A stretch of 64,000 nt of DNA from assembly GCA_950097015.1 (NCBI GenBank), contig CATNEN010000034.1, positions 4,124,001-4,188,000 on the forward strand. The letters are read 5' to 3'. Source of the DNA: Macrostomum hystrix (lineage: Eukaryota; Platyhelminthes; Macrostomidae). Below the pieces are notes generated by a model. The model made no database searches. It had not been told where the DNA came from and saw only the letters and a list, made by a program, of their open reading frames with translations. Position numbers and translations under genes: made by a program. Shown here one piece after another: positions 35,448-47,900 of this stretch; within the stretch, counting starts at the first letter, position 1, and the number at the start of each line of letters is the position of its first letter.

Positions 35448-35498
35448 AGGCCAGCAGCAACTGTGGCCAACAACAGCGCCAAAGCGTCAGCCTCTTAG
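35448..35498 (+). CDS. Candidate terminal exon of the GRK gene
   Basis: After an AG acceptor (cttccag, 35441-35447), the phase-0 frame fits the end of exon 9 and would add 16 residues rich in Ala, Ser and Asn, then stop at 35496-35498. Vertebrate GRK5 also ends in a Ser/Asn-rich tail. An ATTAAA lies near 35906. The pyrimidine tract is weak and the alternative at 32379 exists, so this is only a candidate. Confidence 0.25.
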   Translation, partial: RPAATVANNSAKASAS

Positions 35499-36076
35499 CA
35501 AATTCAAGTTCAGGCACAGCTATTTATGTCTGCTATTTGTCACTTACTGTACAAGACAAATGCACCGCTTTTTTAATGCTTTTTGTTAATGCCCTAATTT
35601 GAGTCTTTTAAAATACCGAATTTTAGTTACTTTTTTTTAGAAAACCCAAGTTAACGTCTTAGCTGTGAGGAATAATCTGGTGTCTTTCTAAAGCACACTA
35701 TTTGTTTTTCTTAGGCTTAAGAGCTTATAAACATACTACTCAAATATATAATATACTACTCAGATTGCGTCCCCGTATAAGTAGTAAACTACGATCTTTA
35801 ATCGGCAATTCTGCATGTCCTATTATACAGAACAGTTTTATTAATGCACCAGAAACACCAATGTACATAGTCGCATGAAATCTCGGTGTGACGGCCTGTT
35901 CTTATTAAAAAGAAAGATTTTAATATTATTGTTTGCACAAACTACGTATAATCTATTTGCAATCATATATCTACTTGGCTTCATTATGTATGTTAATAAT
36001 GGCTTGACCATCTACTATTGATTGTCAGTTATATATTTATTGCACGCATCGTGTATTGGACTAATTGTATTTGCAT
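35499..36076. other. Unique AT-rich sequence between two parts of the 33-bp satellite
   Basis: No gene recognised; possible 3' UTR if the candidate terminal exon is real. Confidence 0.5.
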
Positions 36077-36173
36077 GCGCTGTACTGAATGTGGTTAGTC
36101 TAGCAATCCATTCTGTACTAAATGTGGTCAGTCTAGCAATCCAGTCTGTACTGAGTGTGGTTAGACTAGCAAG
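36077..36173 (+). repeat. Detached block of the 33-bp minisatellite
   Basis: Three diverged copies of the unit found at 34470-35337 (ctgtactgaatgtggttagt), separated from it by about 740 bp of unique sequence. Confidence 0.92.
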
Positions 36174-36229
36174 ACTAGTTTTTGTGTTTTGAAATTTTAC
36201 CCTCGATTTTTTTAACTGGCTCCCCTCTG

Positions 36230-38020
36230 CTCTGGCCCATCCCCAGGACTCTCCTTCCCACTCCTATTCTCCCCTCTCCCTCACTAGCCTCTACCATTAT
36301 CCCCTCTCCCATTCTCACCTCCCCTATTCTCTCCTCTACCATTCTTCCCTACCCAATTCTCCCCTCTCCTATTCTCCTCTATTCTCTCCTCTTCCATTCT
36401 TCCCTCTTCCATTCTCCCTTCCCCCATTCTCCCTCTCCTATTCTCCCCTCTCCTTTTCTCCCCTTTCTCCCTCTCCCATTATCCCCTCTCCCATTTTCCC
36501 CTCTCCGATTCTCCCCTTTCCGATTCTCCCCTCTCCGATTCTCCCCTTTCCGATTCTCCCCTCTCATATTCTCCCCTCTCCCATTCTCCCCTCCGATTCT
36601 CTCCTCTCCCATTCTCCCCTCTCCGATTCTACCCTCCCCCATTCTCCCCTCTCCCATTCTCCCTCTCCTATTCTCCCCTCTCCAATTCTCCCTCTTTCTC
36701 CCTCTCCCATTATCCCCTCTCCCATTCTCCCCTCTCCTATTCTCCCCTCTCCAATTCTCCCCTCTCCGATTCTCCCCTCTCCGATTCTCCCCTCTCCGAT
36801 TTTCCCCTCTCCGATTCTCCCCTCTCCTATTCTCCCCTCTCCGATTATCCCCTTTCCGATTCTACCCTCTCATATTCTCCCCTCTCCCATTCTCCTCCTC
36901 TCCCATTCTCCCCTCCGATTCTCTCCTCTCCCATTCTCCCCTCTCCGATTCTACCCTCCCCCATTCTCCCTCTCCCATTCTCCCTCTCCTATTCTCCCCT
37001 CTCCAATTCTCCCTCTTTCTCCCTCTCCCATTATCCCCTCTCCCATTCTCCCCTCTCCTATTCTCCCCTCTCCAATTCTCCCCTCTCCGATTCTCCCCTC
37101 TCCGATTCTCCCCTCTCCGATTTTCCCCTCTCCGATTCTCCCCTCTCCTATTCTCCCCTCTCCGATTATCCCCTTTCCGATTCTCCCCTCTCATATTCTC
37201 CCCTCTCCCATTCTCCTCCTCTCCCATTCTCCCCTCCGATTCTCTCCTCTCCCATTCTCCCCTCTCCGATTCTACCCTCCCCCATTCTCCCCTCTCCCAT
37301 TCTCCCTCTCCTATTCTCCCCTCTCATATTCTCCCCTTTCTCCCTCTCCCATTTTCCCCTCTCCCATTCTCCCCTCTCCGATTCTCCCCTCTCCGATTCT
37401 CCCCTCTCCGATTCTCCCCTTTCCGATTCTCCCCTTTCCGATTCTCCCCTCTCATATTCTCCCCTCTCCCATTCTCCCCCTCTCCCATTCTCCCCTCCGA
37501 TTCTCTCCTCTCCCATTCTCCCCTCTCCGATTCTACCCTCCCCTATTCTCCCTCTCCCATTCTCCCTCTCCTATTCTCCCCTCTCCAATTCTCCCTCTTT
37601 CTCCCTCTCCCATTATCCCCTCTCCCATTCTCCCCTCTCCGATTCTCCCCTCTCCGATTCTCCCCTCTCCGATTTTCCCCTCTCCGATTCTCCCTCTCCG
37701 ATTCTCCCCTCTCCGATTCTCCCCTTTCCGATTCTCCCCTCTCATATTCTCCCCTCTCCCATTCTCCCCCTCTCCCATTCTCCCCTCCGATTCTCTCCTC
37801 TCCCATTCTTCCCTCTCCTATTCTCTTCTCTCCCATTCTCCCCTCCTATTCTCCCCTCTCCTATTCTCCCCTTTCTCCCTCTCCTATTCTCCCCTCTCCC
37901 ATACTCCCCTCTCCGATTCTCCCCTCTCCCATTCTCCCCTCTCCCATTCTCCCCTCTCCCATTCTCCCCTCTCCCATTCTCCCCTTTCTCCCTCTCCCAT
38001 TATCCCCTCTTCAGATAAGA
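36230..38020 (+). repeat. Polypyrimidine array, 15-bp unit with higher-order repeats of about 300-350 bp
   Basis: Built from ctctccgattctccc and relatives, almost free of G on the plus strand. A block beginning near attctccctctttctccc recurs at about 36690, 37010 and 37590. The 618-codon plus frame and the Gly/Arg/Glu-rich minus frames are by-products. Confidence 0.95.
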
Positions 38021-38679
38021 TGTCAGGTTTCGCCTTAGTTGCCTATTTACTAGGTAATTACAGATGTTATTCTTTTGATAAATAACTGTAATCATTCAAT
38101 AGAACCAATGAGCCCCTCTAAGTGCTAAGTGTTGTATTTTCTTACGTGTTTCTCTATATGACAAAGGAACTTTCATAATTAAGAGATAGAAAAGGCAGAT
38201 TTGTTGTTTTATCATTGTATACATATTATACACATGTGTATCTTAATTTTGACAGCATGCCAGTGTTATTGAATACAATCTTGTCTTTAATACTATTCTT
38301 TTTTAAGTCGTATTAACTGATTTAAGATACGCCTGTATTTGTATTTCTTGAGTTTCTGCTGTATCGAGAATGCATGCCCCCAGTTTCTACGCTCCTCTGT
38401 TCTTCAGTGTTTGCTGTTAAATTTCTGGTTCATTGCGGCAATTAATTGTGTTCAGATTATTATTATATGAATTTATAATTCTATATGCATATTATACTAC
38501 TCTCAGCGCACCGCCACAACTGGAATTTTATCTATAACAATTATATAAGAGAAATATATAGAATAATGCAGCCAGTGTTTTCAGATGTATTATGGATTAC
38601 GAATTGCTAGTATTAGTAAAAAACAGGAAACAAAACACACAACAGCATTTTCGCTTTTTATTTAATTATTACATGACCT
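38021..38679. other. Unique AT-rich intergenic sequence
   Basis: No gene or RNA recognised. Confidence 0.6.
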
Positions 38680-39150
38680 AGACACCTCACAGACTGGACA
38701 CCTCACAGACTGGACACCTCACAAACTGGACACCTCACAGACTGGACACCTCACAAACTGGACACCTCACAAACTGGACACCTCACAAACTGGACACCTC
38801 ACAGACTGGACACCTCACAGACTGGACACCTCACAGACTGGACACCTCACAGACTGGACACCTCACAGACTGGACACCTCACAAACTGGACACCTCACAA
38901 ACTGGACACCTCACAGACTGGACACCTCACAGACTGAACACCTCACAAACTGAACACCTCACAAACTGGACACCTCACAAACTGGACACCTCACAGACTG
39001 AACACCTCACAAACTGAACACCTCACAAACTGGACACCTCACAAACTGGACACCTCACAAACTGGACACCTCACAGACTGGACACCTCACAGACTGAACA
39101 CCTCACAAACTGAACACCTCACAAACTGGACACCTCACAGACTGGACTCT
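38680..39150 (+). repeat. Intergenic minisatellite, 16-bp unit
   Basis: About 29 copies of acctcacagactggac, with aaa for aga and aac for gac variants. Confidence 0.97.
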
Positions 39151-39604
39151 TCAGTGGACACCTCATAAATGGACACAAAATTCAGCCAAAGCAGAATGAA
39201 CTCAAACCGGAAGGTTGAAAGATCTTTCCTATGGAAAGATTTCTAAGGCCTATCGCGCCTTCCGATTTCATCATCAAACGAACTTCTGAAACTCGCTTTG
39301 AGTCTATTTGAGTCGCTGAGCACGCAAGCCCATCTGTTCGGTTAGCGCGTGAGGGAACTTAAAAATTCAACTTTTTTCATTCTATCGCTAGCTAATAAGG
39401 CAGGGCTAACCACATCTGGAGTGCTGCATCTGAAAATTGCCGATTTACCCCACCTATAGGAATTTCATCCCAAGCAGCGTGTGAATTTAGCACCTGTTCC
39501 CGCAGCCTGGCCAGGGGGTGGTGGAGTTTAGTTTAGCGACCACTTTGACCTAAATTTGGCAGCACTATATATAGAGAATACAGTAGGTTTTGCAGTAATA
39601 GATC
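39151..39604. other. Unique spacer between two satellite arrays
   Basis: Contains an imperfect nested inverted repeat at 39208-39264 (outer arms cggaagg and ccttccg). No gene recognised. Confidence 0.6.
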
Positions 39605-42600
39605 CTTCTATTGGACTGGGGTAGATCCTTCTCACATCTCACACTGGATTGTGATAGATCCTTCTCACATCTCACACTGGACTGTGATAAATCCTCTCAC
39701 ATCTCACACTGAACTGTGATAGATCCTTCTCACATCTCACACTAGACTGTGATAGATCCTTCTCACATCTCACACTGGACTGTGATAGATCCTTCTCACA
39801 TCTCACACTGGACTGGGATAAATCCTTCTCACATCTCACACTGAACTGTGATAGATCCTTCTCACATCTCACACTAGACTGTGATAGATCCTTCTCACAT
39901 CTCACACTGGACTGTGACAGATCCTTCTCACATCTCACACTGGACTGTGATAAATCCTCTCACATCTCGCACTGGACTGTGATAGATCCTTCTCACATCT
40001 CACACTGGACTGTGATAGATCCTTCTCACATCTCACACTGAACTGTGATAGATCCTTCTCACATCTCACACTGGACTGTGATAGATCCTTCTCACATCTC
40101 ACACTGAACTGTGATAGATCCTTCTCACATCTCACACTGGACTGTGATAGATCCTTCTCACATCTCACACTGGACTGTGATAGATCCTTCTCACATCTCA
40201 CACTGGACTGTGATAGATCCTTCTCACATCTCGCACTGAACTGTGATAGATCCTTCTCACATCTCACACTGGACTGTGATAGATCCTTCTCACATCTCAC
40301 ACTGAACTGTGATAGATCCTTCTCACATCTCACACTGGACTGTGATAGATCCTTCTCACATCTCGCACTGGACTGTGATAGATCCTTCTCACATCTCACA
40401 CTGAACTGTGATAGATCCTTCTCACATCTCACACTGGACTGTGATAGATCCTTCTCACATCTCACACTGGACTGTGATAGATCCTTCTCACATCTCACAC
40501 TGGACTGTGATAGATCCTTCTCACATCTCACACTGGACTGGGATAAATCCTTCTCACATCTCACTCTGAACTGGGATAAATCCTTCTCACATCTCACACT
40601 GGACTGTGATAGATCCTTCTCACATCTCACACTGGACTGGGATAAATCCTTCTCACATCTCACACTGGACTGTGATAGATCCTTCTCACATCTCACACTG
40701 GACTGTGATAGATCCTTCTCACATCTCACACTGGACTGTGATAGATCCTTCTCACATCTCACACTGGACTGTGATAGATCATTCTCACATCTCACACTGG
40801 ACTGTGATAGATCCTTCTCACATCTCACACTGAACTGTGATAGATCCTTCTCACATCTCACACTGGACTGTGATAGATCCTTCTCACATCTCACACTGGA
40901 CTGTGATAGATCCTTCTCACATCTCACACTGGACTGTGATAGATCCTTCTCACATCTCACACTGGACTGTGATAGATCCTTCTCACATCTCACACTGGAC
41001 TGTGATAGATCCTTCTCACATCTCACACTGAACTGTGATAGATCCTTCTCACATCTCACACTGGACTGTGATAGATCCTTCTCACATCTCACACTGGACT
41101 GTGATAGATCCTTCTCACATCTCACACTGGACTGTGATAGATCCTTCTCACATCTCACACTGGACTGTGATAGATCCTTCTCACATCTCACACTGAACTG
41201 TGATAGATCCTTTTCACATCTCACACTGGACTGTGATAGATCCTTCTCACATCTCACACTGGACTGTGATAGATCCTTCTCACATCTCACACTGGACTGT
41301 GATAGATCCTTCTCACATCTCACACTGGACTGTGATAGATCCTTCTCACATCTCACACTGAACTGTGATAGATCCTTCTCACATCTCACACTGAACTGTG
41401 ATAGATCCTTCTCACATCTCACACTGGACTGTGATAGATCCTTCTCACATCTCACACTGGACTGTGATAGATCCTTCTCACATCTCACACTGGACTGTGA
41501 TAGATCCTTCTCACATCTCACACTGGACTGTGATAGATCCTTCTCACATCTCACACTGGACTGTGATAGATCCTTCTCACATCTCACACTGGACTGTGAT
41601 AGATCCTTCTCACATCTCACACTGGACTGTGATAGATCCTTCTCACATCTCACACTGGACTGTGATAGATCCTTCTCACATCTCACACTGGACTGTGATA
41701 GATCCTTCTCACATCTCACACTGGACTGTGATAGATCCTTCTCACATCTCACACTGGACTGTGATAGATCCTTCTCACATCTCACACTGGACTGTGATAG
41801 ATCCTTCTCACATCTCACACTGGACTGTGATAGATCCTTCTCACATCTCACACTGAACTGTGATAGATCCTTCTCACATCTCGCACTGGACTGTGATAGA
41901 TCCTTCTCACATCTCACACTGGACTGTGATAGATCCTTCTCACATCTCACACTGGACTGTGATAGATCCTTCTCACATCTCACACTGGACTGTGATAGAT
42001 CCTTCTCACTCTCACACTGGACTGTGATAGATCCTTCTCACATCTCACACTGGACTGTGATAGATCCTTCTCACATCTCACACTGGACTGTGATAGATCC
42101 TTCTCACATCTCACACTGGACTGTGATAAATCCTTCTCACATCTCACACTGGACTGTGATAGATCCTTCTCACATCTCACACTGAACTGTGATAGATCCT
42201 TCTCACATCTCACACTGGACTGTGATAGATCCTTCTCACATCTCACACTGGACTGTGATAAATCCTCTCACATCTCACACTGAACTGTGATAGATCCTTC
42301 TCACATCTCACACTGGACTGTGATAGATCCTTCTCACATCTCACACTGGACTGTGATAGATCCTTCTCACATCTCACACTGGACTGTGATAGATCCTTCT
42401 CACATCTCACACTGAACTGTGATAGATCCTTCTCACATCTCACACTGGACTGTGATAGATCCTTCTCACATCTCACACTGGACTGTGATAGATCCTTCCC
42501 ACATCTCACACTGGACTGTGATAGATCCTTCTCACATCTCACACTGGACTGTGATAGATCCTTCTCACATCTCACACTGGACTGTGATAGATCCTTCTCA

Positions 42601-42720
42601 CATCTCACACTGGACTGTGATAGATCCTTCTCACATCTCACACTGGACTGGGATAAATCCTTCTCACATCTCACACTGAACTGGGATAAATTCCTTCTCA
42701 CATCTCCCTCTGAACTGGAT
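39605..42720 (+). repeat. Large intergenic satellite, 33-bp unit, about 94 copies
   Basis: The unit contains ctggactgtgatagatcctt and ctcacatctcaca. This is the longest array in the window. Minus-strand frames of up to 682 codons are by-products of the 33-bp unit. A rare variant with a one-base deletion (aaatcctctcac) recurs near 39690, 39954 and 42259. Confidence 0.98.
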
Positions 42721-42795
42721 AGATCTCACACTAGAATTACGACTTAAAATTCCTTCCTTGCTTCACTGAAACAATTTGTGTCCTTTATCTATAGA

Positions 42796-42942
42796 CACTT
42801 AACTCTGGACTGCTTCAGGTCACCCAGCTGTTAAATGGATACCAGTCCATGGACTGAACAGTCGTACGCAGCCTTCAGATGCGCCGCGCAATAGCTGATG
42901 ATGTCATCTGCACATCTTGCCCAATTGGGGCAGGTGTAATCA
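42796..42942 (+). mobile_element. tRNA-derived SINE, family 1, copy 2 (head missing)
   Basis: Shares acttaactctg, acccagctgttaaatgg, taccag and ggggcaggtgtaatca with the minus-strand copy at 4484-4743, in the same order and spacing range. The tRNA head is absent, a usual 5' truncation. Confidence 0.7.
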
Positions 42943-42956
42943 GGTGTTTATAAGCC

Positions 42957-42962
42957 TTTATT
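42957..42962 (-). terminator. Possible polyadenylation signal of the nAChR gene
   Basis: AATAAA on the minus strand, about 245 bp downstream of the nAChR stop codon. No GU-rich element was verified. Confidence 0.35.
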
Positions 42963-43204
42963 ATCATTTGTGTACAATCTAATAGCCTAGTACGATTATA
43001 TTACTGATTTGTTGCTAATACTACTGAATAAAGAGTTGTAATAAATAAATTTATACAAGCGAGCACTTATGCACGTGCAAGTCACTTAAAGTCTCTGCTT
43101 TTATCTCTAGCATTTGATGAATTACGATGCCGTTTCCTGTCAATACAGATTTGATTGATAAAACCAAATCGATTGAAACGATGGACTATGGCTCGTAGAA
43201 GTAG

Positions 43205-43338
43205 TTAGTCTATGATGAGGCTGCTGCGGCAAAACCTTTCAATTGTAGGCTGGACAGGCGTCTGGGCAGCCGTTGGAGAAGTCAGCGAATCCTGACTGTC
43301 GTGCAGACTTGGCGCCTGCATGAATATGCCGAATGCGC
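43205..43338 (-). CDS. nAChRalpha: nAChR exon 8 (end of M4, C-terminus)
   Basis: Residues 504-547. It completes M4 ([14 protein letters not shown]) and ends with a short polar tail before TAA at 43205-43207. The acceptor is acccgcag. An internal atgcag further down would break the M4 frame, so the upstream acceptor is chosen. Confidence 0.9.
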
Positions 43339-44947
43339 CTGCGGGTTGGTGCGTTTTGGTTTTGCTTGTGACCTTGAAAGTTTGACCTTGACAGTGCGAC
43401 CTTTCTTGAAAATGTGTGACTTTTTTAATTTGCGACCTTGAAAATATGTGACCTTGAGATGGTGTGACCTTGGAAATTCGCGACCTTGAAAATATGTGAC
43501 CTTAAAATTGTGTGACCTTGAAATGGTGTGACCTTGAAATGGTGTGACCTTGAAATGGTGTGACCTTGAAATGGTGTGACCTTGAAATGGTGTGACCTTG
43601 AAATGGTGTAAACTTAAAAAGGTGCGACATAAAAATGGTTTGATCTTGAAATGGTCACACCGTAAAATGCGATCTTTAATCTATTTGATCTTGAAATGGT
43701 CTGGCCTTAAAATGGGGTGACCTAAAACTGGTGCGATCTAAATAATATGACTTTGAAAGAATGCGACTCGATGGAATTTAGCAAAGTTTGCTGAAACTTC
43801 AAATAAAAAATTCCAAAAAAGTTCTTTGCATTATTGAGTGCTTTGTGGCTCGAATATCATGGCATTGTTTTCGGTTTTATGGTCCTCAAAGCTCCTTAGC
43901 TTTCTCTTCATTTTGGTTGTTTAAAGATTGAAACAATGGGCGTGTACTTTTATAACAAGAAGCCTCACCGATGGCAGCAGCCAGGCTAAACAGCCACAGG
44001 AATAGGCGGTCCAGGACGAACGCAACAAATTCCCATTCGTCGCGAATCTGCGGACGAAAGTTAAAGGATAGAAAAGGGAGATGGGATTTCTCCTATGAGC
44101 TCAGAAGAGGGAGATGGGATTTCTTTAATGAGCTCACAAGAGGGAGATGGGATTTCTCCTATGAGCTCAGAAGAGGGAGATGGGATTTCTCACATGAGCT
44201 CAGAAGAGGGAGATGGGATTTCTCCTATGAGCTCAGAAGAGGGAGATGGGATTTCTCACATGAGCTCAGAAGAGGGAGATGGGATTTCTCCTATGAGCTC
44301 AGAAGAGGGAGATGGGATTTCTCACATGAGCTCAGAAGAGGGAGATGGGATTTCTCACATGAGCTCAGAAGAGGGAGATGGGATTTCTCACATGAGCTCA
44401 GAAGAAGGAGATGGGCTTTCTCCTATGAGCTCAGAAGAGGGAGATGGGATTTCTCCTATGAGCTCAGAAGAGGGAGATGGGATTTCTCCTATGAGCTCAG
44501 AAGAGGGAGATGGGATTTCTCCTATGAGCTCAGAAGAGGGAGATGGGATTTCTCACATGAGCTCAGGAGAGGGAGATGGGATTTCTCACATGAGCTCAGA
44601 AGAAGGAGATGGGATTTCTCCTATGAGCTCAGAAGAAGGAGATGGGATTTCTCCTATGAGCTCAGAAGAAGGAGATGGGATTTCTCCTATGAGCTCAGAA
44701 GAGGGAGATGGGATTTCTTTAATGGGCTCACAAGAAGGAGATGGGATTTCTTTAATGGGCTCAGAAGAATGAGATGGGATTTCTCCCATGAGATCAGAGG
44801 AGGGAGATAGGATTTCTCACAGTCTTGTTTCTGTCAGCTCGTCGAAGGTGTTCAGCGATACTTCGGACGCCATCCAGTGCGAAGGCCAGATGGTCACGGC
44901 AGGCAGCAGCAGAAGCAGCGGCGGCATCACTGGAGTCTTCAGGCACT

Positions 44948-44997
<50 letters not shown>

Positions 44998-47900
44998 AGG
45001 CTGGTTCGATAGCATGGCCTGGTCTGTCTCAGTTGCCTGTCATAGGAAGGATCAGTGCGTGGGCTGTCATGGCCAGCAATGGGCTGAGAGCTCTACTTGT
45101 GAAACTCTATAGCCTTGAAGCTTCTTCGTAGACTAAGAGAGAATGTTATTAAAGTTATTAATAACCTGAGAACAGAGCTCATTCTGCCCTTAGAAACTAT
45201 GCTGTCGTTTTTATAGTTTGTGAAGAAATTATGAAATAAGCTAGTAGAAAATATAGTAGACAATAGGAGACAGGAGGGAAGACAATAGTAGACAGGAGGG
45301 AAGGCAATAGTAGACAGGAGGGTAGACAATAGTAGACAGGAGGGAAGGCAATAGTAGACAGGAGGGTAGACAATAGTAGACAGGAGGAAGGCAATAGTAG
45401 ACAGGAGGGTAGGCAATAGTAGACAAGAGGGTAGGCAATAGTAGACAAGAGGGTAGGCAATAGGAGACAGGAGAGTAGGCAATAGTAGACAGGAGGGTAG
45501 GCAATAGTAGACAAGAGGGTAGGCAATAGGAGACAGGAGGGTAGGCAATAGTAGACAAGAGGGTAGGCAATAGGAGACAGGAGAGTAGGCAATAGGAGAC
45601 AGGAGAGTAGGCAATAGGAGACAGGAGGTTAGGCAATAATAGACAAGAGGGTAGGCAATAGTAGACAAGAGGGTAGGCAATAGGAGACAAGAGGGTAGGC
45701 AATAGGAGACAGGAGAGTAGGCAATAGTAGACAAGAGGGTAGGCAATAGGAGACAAGAGGGTAGGCAATAGGAGACAGGAGGGTAGGCAATAGTAGACAA
45801 GAGGGTAGGCAATAGGAGACAGGAGAGTAGGCAATAGGAGACAGGAGGGTAGGCAATAGGAGACAGGAGAGTAGGCAATAGGAGACAGGAGGGTAGGCAA
45901 TAGGAGACAGGAGGTTAGGCAATAGGAGACAGGAGGGTAGGCAATAGGAGACAGGAGAGTAGGCAATAGTAGACAGGAGGGTAGGCAATAGTAGACAAGA
46001 GGGTAGGCAATAGGAGACAGGAGGGTAGGCAATAGTAGACAAGAGGGTAGGCAATAGTAGACAAGAGGGTAGGCAATAGGAGACAGGAGAGTAGGCAATA
46101 GGAGACAGGAGGGTAGGCAATAGTAGACAAGAGGGTAGGCAATAGGAGACAGGAGAGTAGGCAATAGGAGACAGGAGAGTAGGCAATAGTAGACAAGAGG
46201 GTAGGCAATAGGAGACAGGAGAGTAGGCAATAGGAGACAGGAGAGTAGGCAATAGGAGACAGGAGGTTAGGCAATAATAGACAAGAGGGTAGGCAATAGT
46301 AGACAAGAGGGTAGGCAATAGGAGACAAGAGGGTAGGCAATAGGAGACAGGAGAGTAGGCAATAGTAGACAAGAGGGTAGGCAATAGGAGACAGGAGAGT
46401 AGGCAATAGGAGACAGGAGGGTAGGCAATAGGAGACAGGAGGGTAGGCAATAGGAGACAGGAGGGTAGGCAATAGGAGACAGGAGGGTAGGCAATAGGAG
46501 ACAGGAGGGTAGGCAATAGGAGACAGGAGGGTAGGCAATAGGAGACAGGAGAGTAGGCAATAGTAGACAAGAGGGTAGGCAATAGGAGACAGGAGAGTAG
46601 GCAATAGGAGACAGGAGGGTAGGCAATAGGAGACAGGAGAGTAGGCAATAGTAGACAAGAGGGTAGGCAATAGGACACAGGAGGGTAGGCAATAGGAGAC
46701 AAGAGGGTAGGCAATAGGAGACAGGAGAGTAGGCAACTGGAGACAGAACGACAATGGGAAAAAATGGAAATTAAGGTCATGGATCTTTGGTAGTCAAGGA
46801 AGATGCTTGAGGACTTGGCCTAAAATAAGATTGAAAATGGAAAGGCGTATTTTTGAAAGGCTTCTCGCAGATTGATTAGTTCGGGGGTCGTTTGGCAGAG
46901 TAGAGCAATGAATAATTAGTGCGGCCATAGCCACCGACTCCTTGACTTTTAGGAGAAGAAATATTTTCTTTCGCCTGACGTGCTGACTGGGTCTTTCCCG
47001 AGAGAGACCGCCCGGAATCAGAAAATTAGTTGCCCATCCTTAATAGAAAAGTTTTGAGAATTTGTCCCTTTCCTAATCCTGCATAGCCGTACCATATTAA
47101 TCATTATCTTCTCAATCTAAATATGCGGTAAATAGGCAAGGCTGTAAGAAATTGGGAAAGCAAATGAATTTAGACATCTCAACTGCAAGTTGGCACAATT
47201 TATCCGGTGGAAAATGCTTCACATCAAATTGAGTTGCTGCTCAAGATTTTAAGCGAAATTTTCGAGTGAACTTTTGGGAATATCTTGGAAAATGTATTAC
47301 CTTTGTAACTTTATCCCATCGAACTTCAGTCTGATTGCAACTATAATCAGGCACCTGAGTTTCCTGTACCCCATTTTTCCGCGAATTTATTTTCAATCAA
47401 ACGTTTAAATTTTCCAGGATATTATTATCAATAATCAGATGCTTAAATAGGTATTGGAAATTTTTACACTTATTTTGTTTAATTTTTCATTATGAGGTTG
47501 AAAAACACAACTAATCCCCATACATACCATACTAACAACCTCGTCTGAAACTTCACATATTACCAATCATCAAACTGATTCCATTTCCCATTCCCATTCC
47601 CATTCCCATTCCTATCCCCATTCCTATTCCCATTCCCATTCCAATCCACATTCCTAACCCCATTCCTATTCCCATTCCCATTCCCATCCCCATTCCTATC
47701 CCCATTTCCATTCCCATTCCCATTCCCATTCCCATTCCCATTCCTATTCCTATTCCCATTCCCATTCCCATTCCTATTCCTATTCACATTCCCATTCCAA
47801 TCCCCATTCCTATCCCCATTCCCATTCCCATTCCCATTCCCATTCCCATTCCTATTCCTATTCCCATTCCCATTCCAATCCCCATTCCTATCCCCATTCC

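Noticed and set aside
36182-38038. 618-codon Ser/Pro/Phe-rich ORF
   Set aside because: Pyrimidine-only repeat DNA cannot form stop codons in that strand; the composition alone explains the ORF.
39672-42701. Minus-strand ORF of 682 codons with an 11-residue repeat
   Set aside because: 33-bp satellite; 33 is a multiple of three, and plus-strand frames are open too. No start context, domain or splice signal.
43971-44810. 279-codon plus-strand ORF rich in Arg and Trp
   Set aside because: It overlaps nAChR exon 7 on the other strand, and the rest is the 33-bp intron 6 array.
45093-46780. Leu/Tyr-rich minus-strand ORFs up to 383 codons that look like membrane proteins
   Set aside because: They follow the 22-bp intronic array of the nAChR gene in several frames at once.
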